The notes: generated by a model from the letters alone, not told the origin. Counted from the stretch's first letter, positions 44,724-55,018 are shown. The stretch is DNA of 64,000 nt from Acinetobacter portensis (GCF_023158935.1 NZ_CP096120.1:2418001-2482000), one strand, 5' to 3'. A program made the numbers and translations.

Positions 44724-47700
44724 TTAAAAATGCAGCTCTTCTATCCGACACGGTTTTCCGTATAAATAGCCTTGATAGGTGTGACACCCCATACTCTGCA
44801 ATAACGCGCGCTGGGCTTCTGTTTCAACACCCTCAGCTATGACTTGCAGTTCCATTGAGTTGGCTAATGTTATAACTGCCTGAGCTATGGCCCTATCATT
44901 ACTGCTATTGATAATATCTCGAACAAACCCTTGGTCAATTTTCAACTGATTTATAGGCAATTGTTTTAAGTAGGATAAGGATGAATAGCCTGTACCAAAA
45001 TCATCGATTGAAAAAGTCACGCCGTGCTGCTGCAACTCTTTCATCTTAGCTTTAACATCAGGAATGTTATTTGCGAGCAACGTTTCCGTAATTTCCAGCT
45101 TTAGCAACTGTGGATTTGCACCTGAGGTTTTCAATGCATTTAAAACAGTCTGAACAAAATTATCTTTGCTAAATTGAACTACGCTTATGTTAACCGCAAT
45201 GCTTAGGTGTTGTTTTTCGGATTCTAAAGACCATTTTGCCAGAGTGGAGCAAGCTTCCTCTAGCACCCACTCGCCAATCGGTACAATAAGACCTGTTTCC
45301 TCCGCTAATGGGATAAATTGCAGTGGCGACACCATGCCTTTTTCTGGGTGTATCCAGCGTAACAATACCTCAACACCAATACACTGCTTCAGGTGATTGA
45401 CCTGTTTTTGATAGAAAAGTACAAATTGCTGGCTTTGTATTGCAGAGTATAAGTCGCTAATAATCGCTGCTCTTGAGCTTACTGCAACTTGCATTTGCGG
45501 GTCAAAAAACTGCACACCATTTCGGCCAGCATATTTAGCCTTGTACATAGCCATATCAGCTTGCTTTAACAAATCTTCTTTTGACAGATTTTCACTGTTA
45601 AAAAGTGTTACACCAATGCTTGCCGAACTATTGTAAGTTAGACCGTCAAGATTATATTCCCTTGTTAAATTACTCACGATTTTTTGTGCAAGTCTCTCAG
45701 CCTGGTTCGCTGCTAATGTTGGTTCATGACTTAAATCTGATGCAATAATAACAAACTCATCGCCGCCTAAACGCGCTACGGTATCACCTTGTCTCACTGA
45801 GTTGACAAGACGCTCAGCGACCTGACACAACAGCAAATCACCTTTATTATGACCAGCACTATCATTAAGGTTTTTAAAGTTATCTAAATCAAGAAAAAAT
45901 AATGCTGAGAAGTTCCTTGTACGAACGCTATGATTTATAGCTCCCGTCAATCTGTCCAACAACAGACGTCGATTAGGTAGCAATGTTAATGGGTCATAAA
46001 ATGCTAACTTGTGAATTTCATTTTCACGTTGTTTACGCTCAGTGATATCCCTGACAACACCGATAAAGTTAACTTCACCAGCCATTTGAACTTCAACTAC
46101 ACCAAGCTCGATTGGAAACATAGAACCATCTTTGCGCAAGGCCTCAAGCTCACGAATACGCCCAGTAATGTCACTGACACCACGTTCTATATAATTTGAT
46201 AAGTAGCTATCGTGATGCTCTCGATGAGGTGACCCCATCAACATGCTAATATTTTTGCCAAGCGTTTCATCTTCCGTATAGCCGAAGATTTCCTGTGCGG
46301 CTTGGTTAAATGTCAGAATTTTACCACGACCATCAATAGTAATAATGCCATCAAGCAACCCTTCAACAACAGCTTCCATCTGCCTTGACTTATCACTAAG
46401 CGCTTTTTCTGCAATTATTTGGTCATTGATATCAAAGTGTGTACCCAATAACCATAGAGCTTTGCCATCATATGTCCTTGAAGAAATACGCCCTCTGGTG
46501 TTTATCCATTTCCATTCACCATTTTTGTGTTTCATACGAAGATTGGCTTCATATATGGGTATTAGGCCTGACATGTGCTTTTCAAGAATAGTTGCACAAT
46601 AAGCCAGGTCATCAGGATGCGTTAGCCTTTCCCACGTGTATCTGTTTCCCGGTAATAACTCAGAAAGTGTGTAACCCAGTAATGCGGCCCATTCATCATT
46701 GATAATCAACTCGCCTGTTTGAATATTAAAATGCCATGTGCCTATATTGTTAGCGTCTATTACGGCCTTAAGTAAATTCTGACTGTTCCTTATGAGCTCT
46801 TCATCCTGTTTCTCTTTTGTAATATCTGTTTCAATTGCAATATAGCCGCTCAAACTACCACTTTCACTAAACAGAGGGTTACAAGCTATTCTCACCCAGT
46901 AGGAATTTTGCGCTTTTGAATAATTTACAACATCAACATTAAAGCCGTTCTGTTGAGCAAGCGCATCTCTCATTATTGCAACAGTGGCAGGATCAGTGTC
47001 GGGCCTTTGTAATAACTCCCCAGGCTTTTTACCCTGCATTTCTTCAATGCTATATCCTGTAAGAAAGGAGAAGGCTTCATTAATCCATATAATTCGACCT
47101 TTGACATCAGTTATTACCACACCATTGGTTGTCTGCCTTGCAACTTCAGAAAGGCGTCTTATTTCTGACTGCGCTTCAACTTGTGCAGAGGTATTACGAA
47201 TGACCACTAATACTTCATTATCATCAATCTTTTTGTATCGGGCTTCGAACGATTGATTTGACTTTTCAAACGTGTAGTTATGATGAATCACATCGTTGTT
47301 ACAAAAGGCTTGCTTGAGGCACTCTACGAGTTGATGACCTAGCTCATTGGGTAGTATCTCATGAACGGTACGCCCCAAAATCGCTTGTTGAGGTTTAAGT
47401 AAGTCAGGATGCTCTTTGCAAACCAAAAAACGAAAGTTTCGGTCAATAACAAATACCATATCAGGCAGTGTTGCCAGTATTGAGGTTGTTTTTGCCATGC
47501 CTTTTAAAAACTGCTCTTGAAGTCGAGCTTGATCTTCTTTGGCAATTTCATACTCAACCATGTCTGCAAATTCGCGCAGTTCTTGCTGCTCTTTTGCTGA
47601 AAAGTCTCTGGCCACGGAGTCAATGAGACATAGAGTGCCGATGAGTTGCCCACTTGTCTCTCGCAGCGGTGCACCCGCATAAAAACGAATATGCGGCGCG

Positions 47701-48017
47701 TGGGTTACTAAAGGATTTGACGAAAAGCGCTCATCTTTTGTTGCATCTGAAACAATTAAAATATCCTCATGCAATATCGCATGGCCACAAAATGAGATAT
47801 CACGGCCTGTTTCACAAGCGTCAAGACCCACTTTAGATTTAAACCATTGCCGGTCACTATCCACCAAAGAGATAAGGCATATTGGCACTTTAAATACAGA
47901 CGCTGCTAATCTTGTAATGCGGTCAAAGCGCTTCTCTGCTGGCGTATCCAGCAAATTAGTTCGCTGTAATGCAAGTAAACGAGCAGCTTCATCAACAGGG
48001 AATTCAGGTGCGTTCAA
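44724..48017 (-). CDS. GAF/PAS/GGDEF/EAL cyclic-di-GMP protein
   Basis: The 1097-residue sensor and signalling protein has an N-terminal GAF domain (about 25-160), then four PAS/PAC segments (about 175-280, 290-410, 420-545, 550-675). A GGDEF domain with RLGGDEFVII at about 748 has an RxxD (RQGD) inhibitory site five residues upstream. The C-terminal EAL domain has DDFGTGYSSLSYLK and LKIDQGFVRDI. The EAL motif itself reads EVLLRW, a conservative variant still found in active phosphodiesterases. No membrane helix is seen, so it is cytosolic. It could make or degrade cyclic di-GMP. It lies alone among insertion sequences, which suggests horizontal transfer. Confidence 0.92.
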   Translation of the reverse strand: MNAPEFPVDEAARLLALQRTNLLDTPAEKRFDRITRLAASVFKVPICLISLVDSDRQWFKSKVGLDACETGRDISFCGHAILHEDILIVSDATKDERFSSNPLVTHAPHIRFYAGAPLRETSGQLIGTLCLIDSVARDFSAKEQQELREFADMVEYEIAKEDQARLQEQFLKGMAKTTSILATLPDMVFVIDRNFRFLVCKEHPDLLKPQQAILGRTVHEILPNELGHQLVECLKQAFCNNDVIHHNYTFEKSNQSFEARYKKIDDNEVLVVIRNTSAQVEAQSEIRRLSEVARQTTNGVVITDVKGRIIWINEAFSFLTGYSIEEMQGKKPGELLQRPDTDPATVAIMRDALAQQNGFNVDVVNYSKAQNSYWVRIACNPLFSESGSLSGYIAIETDITKEKQDEELIRNSQNLLKAVIDANNIGTWHFNIQTGELIINDEWAALLGYTLSELLPGNRYTWERLTHPDDLAYCATILEKHMSGLIPIYEANLRMKHKNGEWKWINTRGRISSRTYDGKALWLLGTHFDINDQIIAEKALSDKSRQMEAVVEGLLDGIITIDGRGKILTFNQAAQEIFGYTEDETLGKNISMLMGSPHREHHDSYLSNYIERGVSDITGRIRELEALRKDGSMFPIELGVVEVQMAGEVNFIGVVRDITERKQRENEIHKLAFYDPLTLLPNRRLLLDRLTGAINHSVRTRNFSALFFLDLDNFKNLNDSAGHNKGDLLLCQVAERLVNSVRQGDTVARLGGDEFVIIASDLSHEPTLAANQAERLAQKIVSNLTREYNLDGLTYNSSASIGVTLFNSENLSKEDLLKQADMAMYKAKYAGRNGVQFFDPQMQVAVSSRAAIISDLYSAIQSQQFVLFYQKQVNHLKQCIGVEVLLRWIHPEKGMVSPLQFIPLAEETGLIVPIGEWVLEEACSTLAKWSLESEKQHLSIAVNISVVQFSKDNFVQTVLNALKTSGANPQLLKLEITETLLANNIPDVKAKMKELQQHGVTFSIDDFGTGYSSLSYLKQLPINQLKIDQGFVRDIINSSNDRAIAQAVITLANSMELQVIAEGVETEAQRALLQSMGCHTYQGYLYGKPCRIEELHF

Positions 48018-48059
48018 AACGTTACTCCAATAATTTGCTGCTTAATCGATTATTATCAA

Positions 48060-48364
48060 GGCTCTAGACTAGCAGAATAGATATATTAGTCTAGAATCAT
48101 GATAGAAAACAGTAAATTAAGTCACTATAAGATTAAAAAAATTATTCAGTGCTTTTGCATTGATATTCCTGCTTCTAAAACAGCCTTATTGCTTAACTTG
48201 AACCGTAATACCATCAACTATTGGTACATGCTTTTTAGAGAAGCAATCTACGATCATCAAACAGATTTAAGAGCAAAGTTTGTAGGTTCTATTGAAGTTG
48301 ATGAGAGCTATTTTGGAGCAAAAAGACAACGTGGTTTTCATGGGAAATTGAAGCGAGGTCGAGG
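48060..48364 (+). mobile_element. IS1595-family element, left fragment
   Basis: Starts GGCTCTAGACTAGCAGAATA, with an internal TCTAGACTA/TAGTCTAGA palindrome (48063-48095), and encodes the N-terminal part of a transposase. It is cut at 48365 by an IS3 copy. The remaining part is not found in the window. Confidence 0.75.
48099..48364 (+). pseudogene. IS1595/IS1016-type transposase, N-terminal part
   Basis: About 89 codons remain. ALLLNLNRNTINYWYMLFRE is a helix-turn-helix and EVDESYFGAKRQRGFHGKLK holds the first catalytic aspartate with the family's GAKRxRG signature. The IS3 insertion removes the rest. Confidence 0.85.
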
Positions 48365-48430
48365 TGATGTGTGCTGAGAAAACAGGAGGTTTTAACTTGG
48401 TAAACTATAGACACTCATCAGGAGTTTACC

Positions 48431-48730
48431 ATGAGCAAGAAACAGAAGACTTACACCGCAGAATTTAAAGTTGAAGCAATAAAATTGATTGAAGCCAATC
48501 AAGGCAATGTATCGGAAACAGCCAGACAACTTGGCATTTCAATGCAAACTCTTTCAAATTGGAATAATAAAGCAAAGACTGGCACCTTAGCAGGCACTAA
48601 ACAATATTCACCTGATCTAAATGCCTTACTCGAAGAAAATAAAAAGCTCAAACAACAGCTCAAAACAGCTGAAATGGAACGTGAATTTCTAAAAAAGGCA
48701 GCAGCGTACTTTGCGAAAGAAAGTCAGTAA
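48431..48730 (+). CDS. IS3-family OrfA, copy A
   Basis: A 99-residue protein with helix-turn-helix KKQKTYTAEFKVEAIKLIE ... ETARQLGISMQTLSNW and a C-terminal coiled coil (LLEENKKLKQQLKTAEMERE). OrfB follows in the -1 frame 11 bases after the stop. The full transposase is normally made by programmed frameshift near the OrfA end, where the AAAAAAGG run (in TTTCTAAAAAAGGC) is a candidate slip site. Confidence 0.9.
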   Translation: MSKKQKTYTAEFKVEAIKLIEANQGNVSETARQLGISMQTLSNWNNKAKTGTLAGTKQYSPDLNALLEENKKLKQQLKTAEMEREFLKKAAAYFAKESQ

Positions 48731-48741
48731 GGTACGCCTAT

Positions 48742-49596
48742 ATGAAACAGCAAAGACATTTATTCCCGATTAGCTTTATGGCTAGATTACTTCACGTTTC
48801 AGTGTCACGATTTTATGATTGGCTAAAACGAGGCATGAATAAAAGATTGGTTCAGCGAAATCAACAGACAATTTTGGTCAAAATAGCTCATGAGGAAACT
48901 AAACAAAGCTATGGCTATATTCGATTAACTAAACATTTACAAGCGCAAGGTATCAAAATCAGTACGTATGCTGTACGTCAAATAAAAAAGCTCAACCAGC
49001 TGTATTGTAAGCGTCATAAGCGTTTCAAAAGAACTACGAAGAGTGATCATAATCGAGCGATCTACGCAAATTTACTAGAGCAACAGTTTTCAATGACTAA
49101 GCCCAATCTTGCATGGTCAAGCGATATTACATACATTTGGACTGCTGAAGGTTGGTTATACTTGGCAGCAGTAAAAGACCTGTACACGAAACAAGTGGTT
49201 GGCTATAGCTTAAATGAGCGTATGACCGCACAACTTGTTTGCAATGCACTGACTATGGCGATTCGTAATCAAAAACCAACGAAAGGCTTAATTGTTCATT
49301 CGGACAGAGGCAGCCAATATTGCAGCCATGAATATCGAAAGATACTGGAAAAATGTGATTTTCAAGGTTCAATGAGCAAACGTGGGGACTGTTACGATAA
49401 TGCACCGATTGAAAGTTTCTGGGGCATACTCAAGAATGAATTAGTGCATCATTGCAACTATAAAACCAGAGATGAAGCTAAAGCAGATATTACAAAATAC
49501 ATTGTGTTATTTTATAATCAGCGAAGAATTCAAAAGAGTTTGGATTTTAAAACGCCAAATCAAATAGCAGAGAACTTTTATCGGTTAGCTGCCTAG
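48742..49596 (+). CDS. IS3-family OrfB transposase, copy A
   Basis: A 284-residue DDE integrase-fold protein with HTH_21-like N-terminal part (HEETKQSYGYIRLTKHL). Catalytic boxes: WSSDITYIWTAEGWLYLAAV (first aspartate), LIVHSDRGSQYCS (second aspartate) and DNAPIESFWGILKNEL (glutamate). The frame is intact and identical to copy B, so both could be active or recently duplicated. Confidence 0.92.
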   Translation: MKQQRHLFPISFMARLLHVSVSRFYDWLKRGMNKRLVQRNQQTILVKIAHEETKQSYGYIRLTKHLQAQGIKISTYAVRQIKKLNQLYCKRHKRFKRTTKSDHNRAIYANLLEQQFSMTKPNLAWSSDITYIWTAEGWLYLAAVKDLYTKQVVGYSLNERMTAQLVCNALTMAIRNQKPTKGLIVHSDRGSQYCSHEYRKILEKCDFQGSMSKRGDCYDNAPIESFWGILKNELVHHCNYKTRDEAKADITKYIVLFYNQRRIQKSLDFKTPNQIAENFYRLAA

Positions 49597-49638
49597 CATA
49601 TCCCAAGTGAAAGTCTCCTGCTAATTCAGCACATATCA

Positions 49639-50058
49639 GTGTTCTGAACCGACGGTTAATGTTTCTAAAGTATTAAAACTATTGATATTACTATACTTAG
49701 CCGTCTAGTTTCCCTCCAGCTTGATATGCTATTTTCATGATCACAGTCAACCATTCCTTTACTTACTCTATACTAACTGCACGGCGGGTTTGTTATTATT
49801 TAGGCGCTAGGCAGTTAAATGCAGGGCTGCCAGGGAATTTTGCCAGAGAGTTGCCAACAGTTCAGATCTGGCTGCCAATTACGTAAGGAGATTAAGGTAA
49901 ATTGAACCGCGTATTTTAACTGTATTTTCAGAGTGATTTCAGATCACTACGTAGCTAAGGCTTTTATAGATCGAAATGATAAATTCATAAATTGCTTTTC
50001 AAAAAAAAAGAAACTAATATGTTTCTTATATGACCTAAAAGCAATAAATGTATCTACA
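49639..50058. other. Region upstream of hipB, no confirmed gene
   Basis: 420 bases. An ORF of 49 residues (ATG 49737 to TAA 49886, MITVNHSFTYSILTARRVCY ...) is open but unrecognised and may be chance. A cluster of GGCTGCCA/TGGCTGCCA and TTGCCA repeats lies at about 49828-49880, a possible regulator-binding region for the toxin-antitoxin operon. Confidence 0.35.
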
Positions 50059-50367
50059 ATGAATAAGTCTTTACTTCAGCAAATCAAAAAAAGACGAACC
50101 CAATTAGGCTTAAAGCAAGTTGATATGCAATCCCGTACAGGCATTTCAAGACAGCAATACCAAAAGCTGGAAAGTCAGGGTAACCCTCGATTAGAGACCT
50201 TAGAAATTATCGCGGCAGGATTAAATGCTCAACTGATGCTCATCCCTGATGATAAGGTTCATTTGATTAGACAATTATTGAATGATGAAATTAAAGTCAC
50301 TATTGAAGATCAGGATAACTTAATGACTAACCCATGGAAGGGTCTTCTCGGAGGAGAGGAACCATGA
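50059..50367 (+). CDS. hipB: HipB-like XRE antitoxin
   Basis: A 102-residue Cro/CI-type DNA-binding protein: LLQQIKKRRTQLGLKQVDMQ and TGISRQQYQKLESQGNPRLE form the helix-turn-helix. HipB neutralises the HipA kinase and represses the operon. I choose ATG 50059, because the longer frame starts in non-conserved AT-rich DNA. Its TGA overlaps the hipA ATG (ATGA), giving coupled synthesis. Confidence 0.85.
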   Translation: MNKSLLQQIKKRRTQLGLKQVDMQSRTGISRQQYQKLESQGNPRLETLEIIAAGLNAQLMLIPDDKVHLIRQLLNDEIKVTIEDQDNLMTNPWKGLLGGEEP

Positions 50368-51653
50368 ATACTGTTGCCGTCCTGAAATTAACATTACATC
50401 ACGCTGTCGTTGGATACTTGGCAGGATTTCAGAGTGGAAAAAATATTCTGGTTTTTACAGATTCTTTCCGCTTTGATCAGCAACGTCCGACCTTGAGCCT
50501 GCTGACTTCCCCCTTGTATCCTCAAGCGGATAAAATTTTAGAAAAGACCTATGTTACACATCAGCGCTTACACCCCTTGCTATCAAACTTGCTACCAGAA
50601 GGGGCATTACGTGAACTGATTGCACAAAGCCTCAAAGTACATATAGACAATGAATTTCAGTTATTGGCAGATTTAGGTCATGATTTACCTGGAGCACTCA
50701 TTGCGACTCCATTAGATCCAGAAGAAATTCCAGATGAAATAAAATTCAAACTGCAGATCTCGAATCCAGATCAAATTTTAAAGCAAGAGATTCGAACAGA
50801 TAATAAGTTTTCCTTGGCCGGCGTCCAAATGAAGTTTTCCATGAAAGCCAAAGATGGGCGTTTTACACTAGCACAGGCAACGGAAACGACTCTACTCGGG
50901 GACTGGATTATCAAAACTCCTTCTTCCAGACATGCTTTTGTTCCGCTAAATGAATATTCTATGATGACCCTTGCCAAAACGGTCGGAATAGATGTCCCTG
51001 AGATTCGCTTGGTGGATATGGCCCTTTTACAAGACCTTCCACCATTAAATTTACCCCAAGAGCAATATGCTTTCGCAATCAAAAGATTTGATAGACAGAG
51101 TACTGCTGATACTACAGAGCTTATTCACATCGAAGATTTTGCTCAGATCTTCGGCGCATATCCACATCAGAAATACAGCACCACAAATTATGAGCAGATA
51201 GGAAAGATCATTTATCAATTTTCAGATAACAAAATTTTTGATATTCAGCAATTTGCTAGCCGTTTACTCATAAATATTTTACTCGCCAATGGAGATGCAC
51301 ACTTAAAGAACTGGAGTATGATTTATCACGATAAAAGAATCCCAAGATTATCTCCCGCATACGATATATTAATGACCAGTGTATATATTGAAAATGAGCG
51401 TCATTTCGCATTAAATCTTGCCAAAAATAAAGATTGGTATCTAGCTGAGATGAAGCATTTTAAGCAATGGGCAGAAAAAGTCGGCGTTCCATGGCGTGTT
51501 ATTGAAAAACAACTTCACGCGATCATGGACAAAGCACGGTCAGTATGGCCAGTGCTATTACTAGACTTACCTATGATTTCCGCTCATAAAGAAAAATTAA
51601 GAGCACATTGGAAAAAATTGCATCCAGACTTTCAGATACTTACAGATGATTAG
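50364..51653 (+). CDS. hipA: HipA-family serine/threonine kinase toxin
   Basis: A 429-residue HipA-like kinase. The N-terminal Couple_hipA region contains HPLLSNLLPEGALRELIAQS. The kinase part has the glycine-rich KFSLAGVQMKFSM loop (about 152-164), DWIIKTPSS with the ATP-binding lysine, and the catalytic/metal block LLANGDAHLKNWSMIY with SPAYDILMTS (about 310-336). HipA phosphorylates glutamyl-tRNA synthetase in Escherichia coli and slows growth; relatives have other targets. It forms a canonical hipB-hipA pair. Confidence 0.9.
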   Translation: MNTVAVLKLTLHHAVVGYLAGFQSGKNILVFTDSFRFDQQRPTLSLLTSPLYPQADKILEKTYVTHQRLHPLLSNLLPEGALRELIAQSLKVHIDNEFQLLADLGHDLPGALIATPLDPEEIPDEIKFKLQISNPDQILKQEIRTDNKFSLAGVQMKFSMKAKDGRFTLAQATETTLLGDWIIKTPSSRHAFVPLNEYSMMTLAKTVGIDVPEIRLVDMALLQDLPPLNLPQEQYAFAIKRFDRQSTADTTELIHIEDFAQIFGAYPHQKYSTTNYEQIGKIIYQFSDNKIFDIQQFASRLLINILLANGDAHLKNWSMIYHDKRIPRLSPAYDILMTSVYIENERHFALNLAKNKDWYLAEMKHFKQWAEKVGVPWRVIEKQLHAIMDKARSVWPVLLLDLPMISAHKEKLRAHWKKLHPDFQILTDD

Positions 51654-51670
51654 GGTAATCTGAAACCAAA

Positions 51671-54600
51671 CTAAAATTTCTCAAACAAGTTCATCACGTC
51701 ATTTTCCGTCAGTTTCGCTTCGCCCTCATGATCGGTACTTAGAATAGACTGTGCCAGTTCTGCTTTATTTTGCTGTAAGGCAAGAATTTTTTCTTCTATG
51801 CTTTTATTGGTAATCAGCTTATACACAAATACTGGCTTGTCCTGTCCAATCCGCCATGCACGATCTGAAGCTTGATCTTCAGCAGCAGGGTTCCACCATG
51901 GATCATAGTGAATGACTGTATCTGCGGCGGTTAAATTCAGACCGACCCCTCCTGCTTTCAGACTGATTAAAAATACCGGCACTTGTCCAGACTGAAATGC
52001 TGTAATGACTTCATCTCGCTTTTTGGTCTTTCCAGTCAGCTTCACATAGCCAATTTCTGCGTGATGGAGCTGTTGCTCAATCAGTTCCAACATTGAGGTA
52101 AACTGAGAGAAGATCAGAATTTTTCGCCCCTCCTCCACCATTGGAACGACCATATCCATCAACTGTTCAAGTTTGGCAGAGTGTGCCTGCCCGGTTTTCA
52201 CTGAATCCAGCTTTAGTAAGCTAGGATGGCAGCACACCTGACGTAGCTTCAGTAAGGCATCTAAAATTTGAATTTGACTACGTTTAAAGCCTTTTTCTGC
52301 CACAATTTTCTGAATATTTTCCTGCATCGTGGCACGAACAGCCTCATATAACTTGGATTGCTGGTCATTCATATCAATATTGACTTCAATCGTAGTTTTT
52401 TCTGGCAATTCTTTGGCTACGTCAGTTTTCAAGCGACGTAAAATGAAGGGCTTAATCCGGTTGACCAGCTTTTGCCTTAACTGCTGATCACCGCGTTTTT
52501 CAATCGGATGACGGTACTTTTTATTAAAAATTTCTTGTGAATATAAAAATCCTGGCATCAGGAAATAAAATAGTGCCCACAGTTCACCCAAATGATTTTC
52601 CATCGGGGTACCTGTTAGACACAAACGATGTCGTGCTTTTAATTGGCGTACTACCTGTGCAGCTTTGGCACGCGGATTTTTGATATTCTGCGCCTCATCC
52701 AAAATGAGTTGATGATATTCATATTGCTTTAGTTGTTCTTCATCTCTCGCTAGAAGCGGATAGGTGGTTAACACAATATCATAGTGCGGAATCTGCTCAA
52801 AATTCTGATGGCGGTCGGGCCCCTGTAGCAGCAATACCTTGAGCTCAGGGGTAAATTTCTCCGCTTCTTTGAACCAGTTATGCATCAGCGATGTGGGTGC
52901 AACAATTAAGGCGGGACTGTCCTGCAAATATCCAGCCTGCTTTTCCATGAGTAAATGGGCTAAAGTTTGTGCTGTTTTCCCCAAGCCCATATCATCTGCC
53001 AGAATCCCGCCATGCTGGGTTTCCCTTAAAAACTGTAACCAGCCTAAGCCCTGCTGCTGGTATGGACGCAACTCCCCCTGAAAACCTTGTGGTGTCGGCA
53101 GTTGTTGCTGATAGCCTTGTTTGAATTTCTGTACAAATTGCTGCAGGCGATCACTGACCTGCCATGTCATCCCAAGATTATGCTGTAATTCTAATAATTG
53201 ACTCGCATCATAGCGATCAATACTGCGCTCTTCTTGCTGTAAAATGCTCTGCAGATGTAACAATACCGGCTTAATATCCCTAGCGGATAGAGCCAAATCA
53301 GGTTGATCAACTGCAGTTTTCACGGTGAAAATTTGACTGTCATGCAGATGAATAAACGTCCGCGGATCAAGTAAATCAGGATTTACTCGCACCAAAGCTA
53401 CGAGCGCATCAAGCAAATTATAAGAATTGCCTGCACTGTCTTGAACCGTCGCCCCGATATTGAACCAGTCCTGCTGACCTTCAGATTCAGTGATAGAAAT
53501 ATTTAAATTTTCAACATATTGCAGATTAAAGGGGCTGTTATTCAGATGCTCTATCTGCCAGCCCATCAACTCAATTTGATTGATGGGCATCAGCTGTTTG
53601 ATCCAATCTCCATAGAAAGCAAAAACCATAGAATCAAGACGTTGTTTATTCAGTTTTAATTGATGGTCATAACTAAGATCTTTCACCCACTTCAGTGATT
53701 CGACCAATAGCTGTAAACGTTGGATTGACTGTTGTTCCTGAACTAAGTCCCGAAGCTGTCGTACCATTTTGTCATGCTGCTCACCAATAAAACTGTCGCC
53801 TGATGTACCTGCTTTTATTCTTCCACCTGCATAGGAGAATTCAATTTCAGCACAAACAGACTCTTCCCATTTCCAATCAAATTTATCTAAAACACCGAAG
53901 CGTAAAATTGGCTGGGGACTACCCTCAAGGACATCAATATGCTGAATAGACTCGGGCTGAGGCAGATTTTTCACGTCTGAATATTGATGAGTCAGTTTCT
54001 CAAACTCTGGCAAGAGCATAGATGGAAGATCAGGCATCTGTAAAAAATGGTACAGAAGATTTGCCGTATATTCACCATATAACTGGCCCACCGTGTTCTG
54101 TTGAATATCCACATAACATGGTGGATGACTCGCGAGAATCTGAATATGTGGATTTGATTTCAAATCGAGTCGAATATCACCATTGACCAATTCAATGTTT
54201 AAATGCTCTGTCTGTTTGTTTACACCTTGTTGCCAGATCAGTTCGATGTGATAGCCTTGTTCTGACCATTGAAGTGCAGTATGGCTCTTTTTTTGCCAGT
54301 ACACATCGCCACTTTGAATAAAAGATTTGAAATGCTCCAATAAAATTCCGGAGATATCAAGATTGCTTTGATAAAATCGTTCGTCACTGTTTATTTTGGC
54401 ATAATAATAAATCTGGTTAAATAATTGTCGTTTTTGTTCAGGTAAAGTCAGATGCTTTCTGGTGATATTTTCATATTGGGTATAATAACTTTCCCCCGCA
54501 ATTGAGCCGTTTTTATTGCGTCTGGCCTTCTGAACATCAACTGTCAATTTCTTTAAGCTGACCGACTGATCTAGCAGGTAAATTAAATAATTGTTTGTTT

Positions 54601-55018
54601 TGACAGATTGCTCTGGTTCAGTCTGTTGTAAATACCGTTTAAAATCATTCAACCAGCGCTGCGCCTGATCATCCCCCCATCGGCGTTTTGCGATTCCCTG
54701 CGGAGATTGAGATTCAGCATAACGCTGTTGAAATTCCTGACGATATTCTTGAAAGAATAACCGCGCTAAAGCAGCAGCATGTTTACAGTTATATCCAACT
54801 GGACAAGTGCAGTCATCATCGATTAAACGGTCTTTTTTAAGATTATAGGTAATCGCGGTATCGTAATAATCTGTCCCTTCAATTTGAGCATACATCGTGA
54901 CATCATCATTTTCCTCAAAGAACTCAATTGTTTCCCTATCAATGTGTTTAGCATAGCTCAGACTGCGCTGAAGAGTTGCAGTACTAAAGCGAGATAGAAA
55001 ATTGATCAATAAGGACAT
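51671..55018 (-). CDS. SWIM zinc-finger SNF2-family helicase
   Basis: The 1115-residue protein has a SWIM zinc motif CTCPVGYNCKH at about residues 70-80. A long middle part follows, then a SNF2 ATPase with Walker A DDMGLGKTAQT (about 674), the DEAQ box LILDEAQNIKNP (about 772), LTGTPMENHLGEL, and the C-terminal helicase half (LIFSQFTSMLELI, SLKAGGVGLNLT, DRAWRIGQ). These ATPases move along duplex DNA; some bacterial members, such as RapA, act on transcription, and others occur in defence islands. It converges on hipA with 17 bases between the stops. Confidence 0.92.
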   Translation of the reverse strand: MSLLINFLSRFSTATLQRSLSYAKHIDRETIEFFEENDDVTMYAQIEGTDYYDTAITYNLKKDRLIDDDCTCPVGYNCKHAAALARLFFQEYRQEFQQRYAESQSPQGIAKRRWGDDQAQRWLNDFKRYLQQTEPEQSVKTNNYLIYLLDQSVSLKKLTVDVQKARRNKNGSIAGESYYTQYENITRKHLTLPEQKRQLFNQIYYYAKINSDERFYQSNLDISGILLEHFKSFIQSGDVYWQKKSHTALQWSEQGYHIELIWQQGVNKQTEHLNIELVNGDIRLDLKSNPHIQILASHPPCYVDIQQNTVGQLYGEYTANLLYHFLQMPDLPSMLLPEFEKLTHQYSDVKNLPQPESIQHIDVLEGSPQPILRFGVLDKFDWKWEESVCAEIEFSYAGGRIKAGTSGDSFIGEQHDKMVRQLRDLVQEQQSIQRLQLLVESLKWVKDLSYDHQLKLNKQRLDSMVFAFYGDWIKQLMPINQIELMGWQIEHLNNSPFNLQYVENLNISITESEGQQDWFNIGATVQDSAGNSYNLLDALVALVRVNPDLLDPRTFIHLHDSQIFTVKTAVDQPDLALSARDIKPVLLHLQSILQQEERSIDRYDASQLLELQHNLGMTWQVSDRLQQFVQKFKQGYQQQLPTPQGFQGELRPYQQQGLGWLQFLRETQHGGILADDMGLGKTAQTLAHLLMEKQAGYLQDSPALIVAPTSLMHNWFKEAEKFTPELKVLLLQGPDRHQNFEQIPHYDIVLTTYPLLARDEEQLKQYEYHQLILDEAQNIKNPRAKAAQVVRQLKARHRLCLTGTPMENHLGELWALFYFLMPGFLYSQEIFNKKYRHPIEKRGDQQLRQKLVNRIKPFILRRLKTDVAKELPEKTTIEVNIDMNDQQSKLYEAVRATMQENIQKIVAEKGFKRSQIQILDALLKLRQVCCHPSLLKLDSVKTGQAHSAKLEQLMDMVVPMVEEGRKILIFSQFTSMLELIEQQLHHAEIGYVKLTGKTKKRDEVITAFQSGQVPVFLISLKAGGVGLNLTAADTVIHYDPWWNPAAEDQASDRAWRIGQDKPVFVYKLITNKSIEEKILALQQNKAELAQSILSTDHEGEAKLTENDVMNLFEKF

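Larger units (their letters stand above)
48365..49638 (+). mobile_element. IS3-family element, copy A
   Basis: Ends TGATGTGTGCTGAGAAAACA on the left and, reverse-complemented, TGATATGTGCTGAATTAGCA on the right. It encodes OrfA and OrfB identical to those of copy B (62580-63853, opposite strand). No target duplication is visible (AGG left, GTG right). One side is an IS1595 fragment and the other is unrelated DNA. Confidence 0.88.
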
